Source of the DNA: Gemmatimonadota bacterium
Lineage (GTDB): Bacteria > Latescibacterota > UBA2968 > UBA8231
Reading direction: 5' to 3'
Assembly (NCBI GenBank): GCA_028875335.1
Contig: JAPPEF010000309.1
Location: forward strand, 1-11,907
Length of the DNA: 11,907 nucleotides
Position 1 is the first letter of the stretch. Each line of letters opens with the position of its first letter. Below are positions 1 to 6,360 of this stretch, piece after piece. Made by a program: the position numbers and the translations under genes. The notes beneath the pieces were generated by a model. It did not search any database, had not been told where the DNA came from, and was given only the letters and a program-made list of their open reading frames with translations.

Positions 1-128
1 GCGGGATCAATGGCGCGGTGGAGGACGACGAAGCCATCGTCGTGCAGGGCGGCGATGGCCTGTTGCAGGTGCTCTGGTTTTAGCTTGCGCGCACTGTGTT
101 CGGCCGCGCTCAATTCCAACTCGACCAT
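1..128 (-). CDS. PhyH-family dioxygenase, N-terminal fragment (runs off left edge)
   Basis: Only the first 42 codons are inside the window. The ATG is at 128 and lies 5 nt after the TGA of the preceding PhyH gene (134-136), so the two are probably co-transcribed and translationally coupled. No strong Shine-Dalgarno is visible. The visible peptide has a charged leader, then a helix and strand (residues 19-42, LQQAIAALHDDGFVVLHRAI) of the type found at the start of phytanoyl-CoA dioxygenase-like proteins: a helix, D/N-G-F/Y, a hydrophobic strand, then an acidic turn. The family comprises non-heme Fe(II)/2-oxoglutarate-dependent oxygenases. The HxD...H iron site lies beyond the window, so activity cannot be judged. 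Family call is fairly confident; the substrate is unknown. Confidence 0.7.
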   Translation of the reverse strand, partial: MVELELSAAEHSARKLKPEHLQQAIAALHDDGFVVLHRAIDP

Positions 129-133
129 AGCGT

Positions 134-1123
134 TCAGGCGCAAGTGGGGTCTTCGAATGGCCAGCGATTGAAAGAGGGCAAGTTTTTGTCGGACAGTTTT
201 TCTCGTGCGTCGTACCACGATTGCGCCCAAGCTGCTGGGTCGCGCAATTCGCTGTGGGGGTCTTTGCGGCTGCGGGCGACGAAGCCGGGAAAGAGCGGCC
301 GGCCGGTGGGCTGGCCGGTAGGGCTGTAGCGGAGGTCGAAGCTGATTCGCACCTGCTCGCTGACGTTGGGCAGCGACGAATGGCAGGTCTGCCGGTGCAT
401 GAAGAGCACATCGCCGCGCTTGAGTTCAGCGGTGACGACGCGGTCGAGGGCTAGGTCTTGGTCGCGGATAAAGTGGCCGACGCCCTTGAACTGGCAGTGG
501 TGGAACAGCCCGTCGCGGTGGCTGCCGGAGACAACTTCGATACAGCCGTGTTCGCGGAAGGCGTTGGTCAGCGGCACCCACACGGTGAGCATGTCGGTCT
601 CGTCGGCCTCGGGCAAAACCACGCCGTTGTCTTGATGCCAGGGCGTGGCACCGACGGCAAAGCCGGCGATGCGGCCGTGGTGGTCCTTGGGGACACCGGG
701 CAAGTACTGCTCGGGCGGTTTGATGCGGATGTGTTGGACGGGGTTGGAGTAGATTTCCGGGCCGATGAGGTTTTCGATGATGTCGAGGAGCTTTTCGTTG
801 CGCAGCATGGCGAAGGCGGCAGGGCCGACGGCGATGGGCGAGTCCGGGCCGATGCCGCCTTGGGGCAGCGAGATGTCGAAGTGCTGGGCGTAAACTTGGC
901 CGGTTTCGTTGTAGATTTGGCAGAGGCGCTCGTCAAAATCGAGGTCGGCGTACGTGGAGGCAATCTGCCCTGCGGCGAAAAGCTCGTCGGCGAGGGCGTC
1001 GAGGACGTCGTCGTATTCGGCTAAGACGGGATCGATGTCGGCGGTGGGATCGAGGAGGTCTTCGACGAGGACGAAGCCGTGTTCGTGGTATTGGTCGAGT
1101 TGGGAAGGGGTTAGTTGGGGCAT
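134..1123 (-). CDS. Phytanoyl-CoA dioxygenase (PhyH) family protein 1
   Basis: A 329-residue protein predicted to be a cytosolic Fe(II)/2-oxoglutarate-dependent oxygenase. Family members hydroxylate diverse small molecules using O2 and 2-oxoglutarate. The iron triad is visible: H163 and D165 in PWHQDNG, and distal H248 in the TCHSSLPN motif. R259, eleven residues after H248, is placed to bind the 2-oxoglutarate carboxylate. The N-terminus (LTPSQLDQYHEHGFVLV) is typical of the family. The C-terminal tail (about 275-325) is rich in Arg and Trp. I chose the ATG at 1123 over an in-frame ATG at 1150 because AGGA lies 9 nt upstream of it and the family usually begins just before this first helix. 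Codons strongly prefer C in third position. It is followed after 5 nt by another PhyH gene. Substrate unknown. Confidence 0.92.
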   Translation of the reverse strand: MPQLTPSQLDQYHEHGFVLVEDLLDPTADIDPVLAEYDDVLDALADELFAAGQIASTYADLDFDERLCQIYNETGQVYAQHFDISLPQGGIGPDSPIAVGPAAFAMLRNEKLLDIIENLIGPEIYSNPVQHIRIKPPEQYLPGVPKDHHGRIAGFAVGATPWHQDNGVVLPEADETDMLTVWVPLTNAFREHGCIEVVSGSHRDGLFHHCQFKGVGHFIRDQDLALDRVVTAELKRGDVLFMHRQTCHSSLPNVSEQVRISFDLRYSPTGQPTGRPLFPGFVARSRKDPHSELRDPAAWAQSWYDAREKLSDKNLPSFNRWPFEDPTCA

Positions 1124-1132
1124 GGGTTGGTT

Positions 1133-1136
1133 TCCT
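1133..1136 (-). promoter_or_regulatory. Ribosome-binding site deciding the PhyH-1 start
   Basis: AGGA on the minus strand, 9 nt before the ATG at 1123. No comparable site precedes the alternative ATG at 1150. Confidence 0.5.
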
Positions 1137-1226
1137 GTTTGATGCGCCATCGCGTCTTCGACGTATTGGACGAAGGCGATGTTGCGTGGTTCAGGGTTGG
1201 TTCACATCACGGACAAGGCGACTCAC

Positions 1227-1574
1227 CTACAGACCGAGACAATACCGAACAACAGTTTCCACTCTTTCCAAAATTGCCCCTGAAACGCGGCCCGTTGCAC
1301 GATCTGGAAAGCGTTTTGGATCTAATGATCGAATCTGAAACCCGAGGAAAACTGTTTCCAAGTCTAAGCCCGTTTCTGTTGGATTCAGTCGAATGTTTGT
1401 AGGATAATCCTGTGTGATGTTGGTACCTTTGGTACCTACAACAACGGTCACGACAAGAGGTAAGCGATTAATTGCATCTATGGACAGAACCAATACAGGA
1501 CGTTGACCCGCTTGCTCGCGTCCTTTCACTGGGTTAAGGTTCACAAAGTATATTTCACCACGCTCAATAGCCAT
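1227..1574 (-). CDS. MazF/PemK-family type II toxin (endoribonuclease)
   Basis: A 115-residue protein matching the MazF/PemK fold. The N-terminus reads RGEIYFVNLNPVKGREQAGQ and is followed at once by RPVLVLS, the usual RGxIxxVxLxP...G.Eq...RPvlV signature; the Arg of RPVLV sits where the catalytic Arg of MazF is found. The strand with VVTVVVGT and the later region GFQIRSLDPKRF (about 79-90) complete the family pattern. MazF toxins cleave mRNA at short motifs and are held inactive by their antitoxin. The ATG at 1574 overlaps the antitoxin stop codon by 1 nt (TAATG), and no separate Shine-Dalgarno is seen, so translation is probably coupled. Codon use is AT-richer than in the neighbouring enzymes, suggesting horizontal acquisition. 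Confidence 0.93.
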   Translation of the reverse strand: MAIERGEIYFVNLNPVKGREQAGQRPVLVLSIDAINRLPLVVTVVVGTKGTNITQDYPTNIRLNPTETGLDLETVFLGFQIRSLDPKRFPDRATGRVSGAILERVETVVRYCLGL

Positions 1575-1807
1575 TAAGCGTCTAGACCATCTTGCTCTGT
1601 GGCTGAGAATTCATGCTCAATTTCCTGAAGTTCCTTTTGGATTTCGGGATCAGCGGCCATTTTACTCAATTGAGCATCTATATCAGTTTTATCAGAAATG
1701 TCAGCTCGTATCCGGTGGCTCACTCGCTCAATAAGCAGCAATTGCTCATCTAAAGACAAATGACGGATGTTTTCTTCTAATTCAGTAAGATGAGATGACG
1801 CAGACAT
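1574..1807 (-). CDS. Antitoxin partner of the MazF/PemK toxin
   Basis: A 77-residue acidic protein directly upstream of the toxin, overlapping it by 1 nt. The N-terminal half is helical (ELEENIRHLSLDEQLLLIERV), and the C-terminal half carries the pattern MAADPEIQKELQEIEHEF...TEQDGL. That pattern recurs in small antitoxins paired with MazF/PemK toxins in cyanobacteria and environmental bacteria. By analogy with type II modules, the N-terminal part should dimerise and bind DNA while the flexible acidic C-terminus wraps the toxin; this domain assignment is inferred. The start is firm: a perfect AGGAGG (1814-1819) sits 6 nt before the ATG. A promoter and inverted repeats lie immediately upstream, consistent with autoregulation. 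Confidence 0.85.
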   Translation of the reverse strand: MSASSHLTELEENIRHLSLDEQLLLIERVSHRIRADISDKTDIDAQLSKMAADPEIQKELQEIEHEFSATEQDGLDA

Positions 1808-1849
1808 CTCGTTCCTCCTTGATAGATTGCTCTATTTGGGACAATTGAA

Positions 1850-1877
1850 AGTATGACCAAGATCTCTTGAAAGTCAA
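1850..1877 (-). promoter_or_regulatory. Sigma-70-like promoter of the toxin-antitoxin module
   Basis: On the minus strand, TTGACT (1877-1872) and CATACT (1855-1850) are separated by 16 nt and match the -35 (5/6) and -10 (4/6) consensus. The inferred transcript start near 1843 leaves a 5' leader of about 35 nt containing the AGGAGG site. Confidence 0.6.
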
Positions 1878-1879
1878 GA
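1858..1879. promoter_or_regulatory. Palindromic candidate operator overlapping the -35 box
   Basis: Two adjacent inverted repeats share a central arm. CAAGA (1858-1862) pairs with TCTTG (1865-1869) across 2 nt, and TCTTGA (1865-1870) pairs with TCAAGA (1874-1879) across 3 nt. They overlap the -35 element and spacer of the toxin-antitoxin promoter, where an autorepressing antitoxin-toxin complex would be expected to bind. Confidence 0.45.
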
Positions 1880-1958
1880 AATCCCCACTCTTGCCATCCC
1901 TAGCAACCCCACCCTGCTTGCATCAACGTGTAACAGGCCATTTACGCTAATCCTGATT

Positions 1959-1962
1959 GGAG
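1959..1962 (+). promoter_or_regulatory. Ribosome-binding site deciding the PhyH-2 start
   Basis: GGAG lies 6 nt upstream of the ATG at 1969. This rules out the in-frame TTG at 1957, which overlaps the site itself. Confidence 0.65.
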
Positions 1963-1968
1963 TCTGCC

Positions 1969-3192
1969 ATGAAACTCAACCGCGACGAATTTCTGGAAAC
2001 CGGCTACCTCATTGTCAAGGAAGCCGTGCCACGTGACAAACTCGAACGCGTCCGGCAAGCGTACGAGACGCTCGTCAACCGCCAGCGCGAGACCTGGAAG
2101 GCCGAGCGCGCGGCAGGCGACCCGCCTGGGGGCGTTTGGGAGACCGGGGCGCAGCCTCGCCTGCAACTGTCAAGGGAGCCGCTCGTCAATCAGATCGACC
2201 CGGAGACTGCGCCGGCGGTCGAGGTTTGGCTTGAAGAGAACATCCACGGGGTCAGTACAGAGCTCCTCGGCATAGCGGACGGGGCCGTCACAGAGATGAT
2301 GATGATGTGCAATCCCGTCCGGGACCACGGCCCGGCGAAGTGGCACCGCGATCTCCATCCCATCGACACCGCGCCGCTTCAGGGCTATATCGACGACATC
2401 GTCGAAGGAGGCCCGCGCTACGTCCAGTGGAACATCCCGCTCTACGACGACAGCGTCCTGTGGGTGGTGCCGGGCAGTCACCTGCGGCTGAACACGCCCG
2501 AAGAGAACGAAGTGATGTTGGGAGATCCCCCCCGCCCGCTGCCCACTGGCGTGCAGACTCATCTTGAAGCCGGTGACGGCGTCGTCTATATCCTCCCGAT
2601 TCTCCACTGGGGCAGCAACTACAGCCCCAAGATGCGGCGAACCGTTCACGGTGGCTTCTCGACCTTTACTTCGATAGACGACCTTTCGTTTGCTGAACAC
2701 ATCTCCGCAGACGCACACACGGCGTTCACGCGCTGGAACGACCGCAGCGAGAAGATGAAGCAGCATACGGAATCGGCGCTGCAGGCCGTTGTCGCGGGAG
2801 ATGGTGCCGCGTATATGAGTGCTTTAGACAGCCTCCATCCGGAGCGGGGCGAGAAGGGCAGGATTCTGTCAACGGTCTTCCTCTGTAAGGCCGCACTGGC
2901 GATTCGACTGCACAAGGATCCGCCGCTGCAGGGTATCGCCGAGGATCTCCAGCGTCGCGTTCTGGGGAAGCACCCCATTACGCTCAATTGGGGGCCGAAA
3001 TTTGCCGATCGATTCACCCCGAATGAGGCGCGCTTGCTGTGGGACCGCTTCAGTCCGCTCGAGGATCTGCTGCAAGCGGACGAGGAACACTTTGTGCCGG
3101 GCTTTCAGGCCGTTCCAATGAAGCACTACTTCAACGAGATGCCCGCGGACTACGGTACGGAAGACTTCATTGCCAGTTGGACAGCCGCGTGA
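1969..3192 (+). CDS. Phytanoyl-CoA dioxygenase (PhyH) family protein 2
   Basis: A 407-residue Fe(II)/2-oxoglutarate oxygenase of the PhyH family. The N-terminus (LNRDEFLETGYLIVKEAVP) is typical. The HxD motif is H126/D128 in KWHRDLHP. The jelly-roll strand ending WVVPGSHLR (165-173) is the usual PGSH segment. The distal His is H213 in ILHWGSNYSPKMRR, with R223 or R224 as the probable 2-oxoglutarate ligand. The protein extends about 130 residues past the catalytic core with a mostly helical tail, longer than PhyH-1 and PhyH-3 here, so it belongs to a different subgroup. It heads a plus-strand cassette with a Gfo/Idh/MocA and an Ldh2-type dehydrogenase, suggesting that oxygenation is coupled to NAD(P)-dependent steps on the same substrate. 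No clear promoter was found in 1880-1958. Confidence 0.92.
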   Translation: MKLNRDEFLETGYLIVKEAVPRDKLERVRQAYETLVNRQRETWKAERAAGDPPGGVWETGAQPRLQLSREPLVNQIDPETAPAVEVWLEENIHGVSTELLGIADGAVTEMMMMCNPVRDHGPAKWHRDLHPIDTAPLQGYIDDIVEGGPRYVQWNIPLYDDSVLWVVPGSHLRLNTPEENEVMLGDPPRPLPTGVQTHLEAGDGVVYILPILHWGSNYSPKMRRTVHGGFSTFTSIDDLSFAEHISADAHTAFTRWNDRSEKMKQHTESALQAVVAGDGAAYMSALDSLHPERGEKGRILSTVFLCKAALAIRLHKDPPLQGIAEDLQRRVLGKHPITLNWGPKFADRFTPNEARLLWDRFSPLEDLLQADEEHFVPGFQAVPMKHYFNEMPADYGTEDFIASWTAA

Positions 3193-3195
3193 TCC

Positions 3196-3220
3196 GCAGA
3201 TGGACGCAGATGGACGCAGA
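3196..3220. repeat. Short tandem repeat GCAGATGGAC (2.5 copies)
   Basis: Immediately after the PhyH-2 stop codon, GCAGATGGAC occurs twice head to tail (3196-3205, 3206-3215), followed by a partial GCAGA (3216-3220). It resembles the CCGCAGAT...CGCAGAT strings often seen dispersed between genes in large environmental bacterial genomes; that resemblance is from memory and was not searched. The rest of the 107 bp gap holds only the next gene's ribosome-binding region. Confidence 0.7.
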
Positions 3221-3299
3221 ATAGTAGAAACAAGACGATCCACTTCTCGAATCGTTCAGGTCATTTAGGATTGCTGTATCAACCGGGAGAGAAAAGAAA

Positions 3300-4319
3300 A
3301 TGAGTCAACTCAGCATCGGCGTCGCCGGGCTTGGCCACGGCAGAACGCTGCTTGGTGCCAATCAGCCGGAAAACAGCAGCTTACCGGTTCGCGTCACCGC
3401 TCTGTGCGATGCGCGGCAGGACAAGCTCGAAGCGCTCGGCTGCGAATTCGGGATCGACGCTCTGACATCTGATTTCGACGAGCTGGTCGCGCGCAGCGAC
3501 CTCGACATCATCGGCATCTACACGCCCGGACCGCTCCACGCGCAGCAGATCCTGACCGCGCTCGACGCGGGCAAGCACGTGATGGTCACCAAGTCGATGG
3601 TGTACACGATGGAAGAGGTCGAACAGGTTGTGGAAGCCGTTGACCGGTCGGGCAAAGTGCTGCTCGTCACGCAGAGTCTGCGCGGGAGGTATGACTTCAT
3701 CGAGGCAAAGCGCGCCTGCGACGCCGGAGAGATCGGCGAACTCTTCATGGCCGAGTCCCACTACGTTCACGATCTCCGCCCGGTCTATGACTACTCCCCT
3801 TGGCGAGTTGAGATGCCGCAAGATCTGATCTTGGGCGGTGCCTGCCATCCGATTGATCTTTTGCGCTGGTTCATGGGCGATATCGACGAAGTTCACTGTT
3901 ACGGGCTGCGCAGCGGCGTCGCGCCGGACTATCCCCAAGAGGACAACTTCGTCATCAATGTGAAGTTTACATCCGGCAAGATCGGACGCATTGCGAACTT
4001 TCTCGGCATTGTACACCCGCACGATATCCCGATGAACAGTCTGGCCGTTTACGGAACCCGTGGCACCATTTTCAACGGCGCAAAGAGCCTCGATCCAACC
4101 GGCGACCTGCCCTCGCGCAAGGTCACCGCCGAGTTTTCATCGGAGCGAGGTCACGCCAGCGAGATGATCGTCATGCTGCGGCACATGGCAGATTGCGTCC
4201 TGAACGGTGCAAAGCCTTGGGTCGGCGTCCGCGAGGGGGCAGGGGTCGTCGCCACGGGGCTTGCGTGTTGGGATTCGCTCAGATCGGGGATGCCGGAGAA
4301 AGTAAGGAACGATTTCTGA
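3300..4319 (+). CDS. Gfo/Idh/MocA-family oxidoreductase A
   Basis: A 339-residue predicted NAD(P)-dependent sugar or cyclitol dehydrogenase. The N-terminal Rossmann fold begins SIGVAGLGHGRTLL (residues 5-18). The segment GIYTPGPLHAQQILTALDAGKHV (72-94) is the standard beta-alpha unit before the catalytic lysine. The usual EKP motif is altered to T-K-S (97-99), but K98 is kept. The C-terminal domain has GGACHPIDLLRWFMG (179-193), with H183 and D186 at the conserved active-site positions. GGGAG at 3285-3289 lies 10 nt before the ATG. It is the second gene of the PhyH-Gfo/Idh-Ldh2 cassette and is followed after 22 nt by the Ldh2 gene. The family call is firm. Substrate and cofactor choice are unknown. 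Confidence 0.92.
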   Translation: MSQLSIGVAGLGHGRTLLGANQPENSSLPVRVTALCDARQDKLEALGCEFGIDALTSDFDELVARSDLDIIGIYTPGPLHAQQILTALDAGKHVMVTKSMVYTMEEVEQVVEAVDRSGKVLLVTQSLRGRYDFIEAKRACDAGEIGELFMAESHYVHDLRPVYDYSPWRVEMPQDLILGGACHPIDLLRWFMGDIDEVHCYGLRSGVAPDYPQEDNFVINVKFTSGKIGRIANFLGIVHPHDIPMNSLAVYGTRGTIFNGAKSLDPTGDLPSRKVTAEFSSERGHASEMIVMLRHMADCVLNGAKPWVGVREGAGVVATGLACWDSLRSGMPEKVRNDF

Positions 4320-4341
4320 CGACCGTAGATAGGAGACTTTC

Positions 4342-5331
4342 ATGCCCGTTTCTGTTCCCGAAGACGCTAGGCGCATCATGCCGGATGTGTTGCGCGATTT
4401 TGCTGCCGAAGTGTTGCGCAAAGTCCGTTTGCCCGACGGCGATGCTGCGTTGATTGCGCGCTATCTGGTGGATGTGGATTTGCGCGGGGTAGTCTCCCAC
4501 GGCACGCGCCAGTTGCAACGGTATGTGGCTGAGTTTCGCGAGGGGCGCATTAACCAACGACCTGAAATTGCCCAAATTATGGATGCCCCTTCGATGGCGA
4601 TTTTTGACGGCGACGGCGGTGCGGGTTATCTCGTGGCAACGCGGGCGACAGAGGCGGTCATTGAAAAGGCGAAAGCGAATGGCATTGCCGTTGCGTGTAC
4701 GCGCAATCACGGGCATGTGGGCAGCGTGGGGATTTATGCGCGGCTGGCACTGGCATGCGACTTGGCGACCTTTTCCGTGGCAGGAGGTGTTGCTTGGGAA
4801 AAACCGACGCAACCCGATGCAACGGTGTGGGATGCGATGGGTGCCCCGCCGATGTGTTTTGGCATTCCGACGGCAGAAGGCCCGCCGTTTGTGTTGGATA
4901 TGAATGCGAACATGTTGAAGGACCGCAGCAAACTCGCCGAGGCGTTGCAGACATTTCCAGACTTTGTTTTTAAGAGTTTGGGGATGCGATTTACGTCGTG
5001 GTTCTTGGCCGGCATCTTAGCGGGCACGGCGACGCCTGAATCGAGCAGACCGAAATTTGCAAGTGCCACGCGGGCATTTACGATTGTGGCGATTGATGTG
5101 GCGCGGTTAGGCGATTTGGAGGCTTATAAAGCAGAGCTTGCTCGCATTGTGCGCGAGAGCCGGTCGCTGAACCCCATGCCGGGACTGGCAAGCGCCGAAG
5201 TCCCCGGCAGCTTGGAATGGCAACGCGAGCAAACGCGAGAGCATAGTGGTATTCCACTGACCGAAGATCATCTCGACATGTTGCAGCGCATTGCCACGGA
5301 GATCAATGTCCCCGTTCCCTGGGAATCATAG
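4342..5331 (+). CDS. Malate/L-lactate dehydrogenase (Ldh2/MDG2) family protein, divergent
   Basis: A 329-residue predicted NAD(P)-dependent 2-hydroxyacid/2-keto-acid oxidoreductase of the Ldh2 family, which includes 2,3-diketo-L-gulonate reductase and ureidoglycolate dehydrogenase. Diagnostic segments are RGVVSHGTRQLQRY (48-61, with H53 of the SHG motif), NHGHVGSVGIYARLA (122-136) and FGIPTAEGPPFVLDM (173-187). The usual GGHKGYGL loop appears only as FKSLGM (210-215), keeping K211. About 27 residues that normally precede it, including the P-E-G-W...TTDP segment present in the other Ldh2 protein here, are missing. AGGAG at 4331-4335 lies 6 nt before the ATG. Third-position codon choice leans to G/T with frequent TTG leucine, unlike the two genes upstream, so it may have a separate origin. 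It ends the cassette and converges on PhyH-3 across 35 bp. Confidence 0.88.
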   Translation: MPVSVPEDARRIMPDVLRDFAAEVLRKVRLPDGDAALIARYLVDVDLRGVVSHGTRQLQRYVAEFREGRINQRPEIAQIMDAPSMAIFDGDGGAGYLVATRATEAVIEKAKANGIAVACTRNHGHVGSVGIYARLALACDLATFSVAGGVAWEKPTQPDATVWDAMGAPPMCFGIPTAEGPPFVLDMNANMLKDRSKLAEALQTFPDFVFKSLGMRFTSWFLAGILAGTATPESSRPKFASATRAFTIVAIDVARLGDLEAYKAELARIVRESRSLNPMPGLASAEVPGSLEWQREQTREHSGIPLTEDHLDMLQRIATEINVPVPWES

Positions 5332-5366
5332 TGGACGACAACACGGCGATGCGGGAGAAGGTGGCA

Positions 5367-6221
5367 CTAAAGGCCGTACCACTCTCTCGGGGCCGTGGGG
5401 TGGAAATCATAGCGCTCGACGCCGAGCGCCTGAAGAACGCCGCGCTCGACGAGGGAAAAGTCGGCCGGGTCCTCGCGGTTGAAGTTTAAGGGTTCCTTGA
5501 GGGCGACGGGGGGATTGGTCATGAAGCGGGGGCGGCCCGAGTGATTGGGAGAGGAGGCGTGGAGAGTAAAGGGGTGGAGAAGGGTCAGATCGCCGGTCTG
5601 GCCGGTGAGTTCAATGAAGTCTTGGCACTGGTCGATGAGAAAGTTACAGGCCCCCGGATCGACGCCTTCTGGATGATCGGCGAGATAGCGGGCGACGTGT
5701 TTAAAGGAATCGCAGGCGACGAAGGTGCCGCCGGACTTGGGTGGGGTATCGGTCCATTGGAGGACGACCAACAGGGCCTGTTCAGGACTGTCTAAGAAGT
5801 GGCGGAAGAAGCTGCCGTCCTTGTGCCAGGGGACGGTGTCGGGTGCAGGGGGACGCCAAGGGGCATCGGCACCATAGCGGAAGTTGATGATGAAAGCGTC
5901 GGACCAGTGGAAGGATTCGACCGAAGAGAAATGCTTGGTTTCTAGTCGCTGGATGGCGGGATCAATGCGGTCTTCGCCGCCCATCACATCGCAAATCGCG
6001 CCCCAAGCCCGGGGGCAAAGGTCCTTCACTTTGAATCTGTGAGCGTGATCTAAGTAGCGGATCGGTTCGGTCCAGGTGGCGGGATCGTCGGGGTCGTAGC
6101 CGAGACGCTTATAGGCGTGGTCAATGAGGGGCTGGACGAAGTCGCGGGTGAAGCAGCCGGGGATAGTGACGTAGCCCTTGGCGAGGAAGTGGTCGGCTTC
6201 AGCGGGGGTGAGGGTTTGCAT
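5367..6221 (-). CDS. Phytanoyl-CoA dioxygenase (PhyH) family protein 3
   Basis: A 284-residue Fe(II)/2-oxoglutarate oxygenase of the PhyH family. The N-terminus (LTPAEADHFLAKGYVTIPG) is canonical. The iron site is H133/D135 in VPWHKDGSFF, with distal H221 in LHASSPNHSGRPRF; R232 is the likely 2-oxoglutarate ligand. A second His (H216) lies just before it. The frame stays open upstream to 6356, but that 45-residue extension (RRKPATRAPISKNRGRG...) is basic, unlike the family, and crosses an inverted-repeat region, so I place the start at 6221. No good Shine-Dalgarno precedes this ATG, which leaves the start less certain than the identity. It is the last minus-strand gene before the convergent cassette and lies 139 nt downstream of the TIMP-like gene. 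Confidence 0.9.
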   Translation of the reverse strand: MQTLTPAEADHFLAKGYVTIPGCFTRDFVQPLIDHAYKRLGYDPDDPATWTEPIRYLDHAHRFKVKDLCPRAWGAICDVMGGEDRIDPAIQRLETKHFSSVESFHWSDAFIINFRYGADAPWRPPAPDTVPWHKDGSFFRHFLDSPEQALLVVLQWTDTPPKSGGTFVACDSFKHVARYLADHPEGVDPGACNFLIDQCQDFIELTGQTGDLTLLHPFTLHASSPNHSGRPRFMTNPPVALKEPLNFNREDPADFSLVERGVLQALGVERYDFHPTAPREWYGL

Positions 6222-6267
6222 GGCCAACGGCGGGAATGTCCAGCGCGGAGGCTGGATCGTGGGTAGG

Positions 6268-6324
6268 AAATCGAGGGGGCATATCCCAATCGGCTCCCCT
6301 CGACCTCGATTTTTGCTGATTGGG
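6268..6324. promoter_or_regulatory. Nested and interlocking inverted repeats upstream of PhyH-3
   Basis: Three perfect complementary pairs occur within 57 bp: AAATCGAGG (6268-6276) with CCTCGATTT (6304-6312); TCGAGGGG (6271-6278) with CCCCTCGA (6296-6303); and CCCAATC (6285-6291) with GATTGGG (6318-6324). The first two share their left arm, so they are mutually exclusive; the third interlocks with the first in a pseudoknot order. The region separates the TIMP-like gene's stop from the PhyH-3 start, so it could act as a terminator, a leader structure, or both. Confidence 0.4.
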
Positions 6325-6360
6325 GCCCGTGTGGCTGGCTTACGCCTTAGCTGCAAGATT

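Noticed and set aside
458..1024. Plus-strand open frame (188 codons) opposite PhyH-1
   Set aside because: Antisense to a clear dioxygenase gene; the peptide is low-complexity, rich in Val, Gly and Asp, with no recognisable fold.
1430..1444. GGTACC-TTT-GGTACC repeat inside the toxin gene
   Set aside because: It encodes the GTKGT residues of the MazF strand region; a coding coincidence is the simplest explanation.
1918..1951. Possible plus-strand promoter (TTGCAT ... TACGCT) before PhyH-2
   Set aside because: The spacing is 19 nt and the -10 match is poor, so it was not annotated.
6222..6356. N-terminal extension of PhyH-3
   Set aside because: The frame is open but the peptide is basic and proline-rich, not family-like, has no ribosome-binding site, and coincides with the inverted-repeat region.
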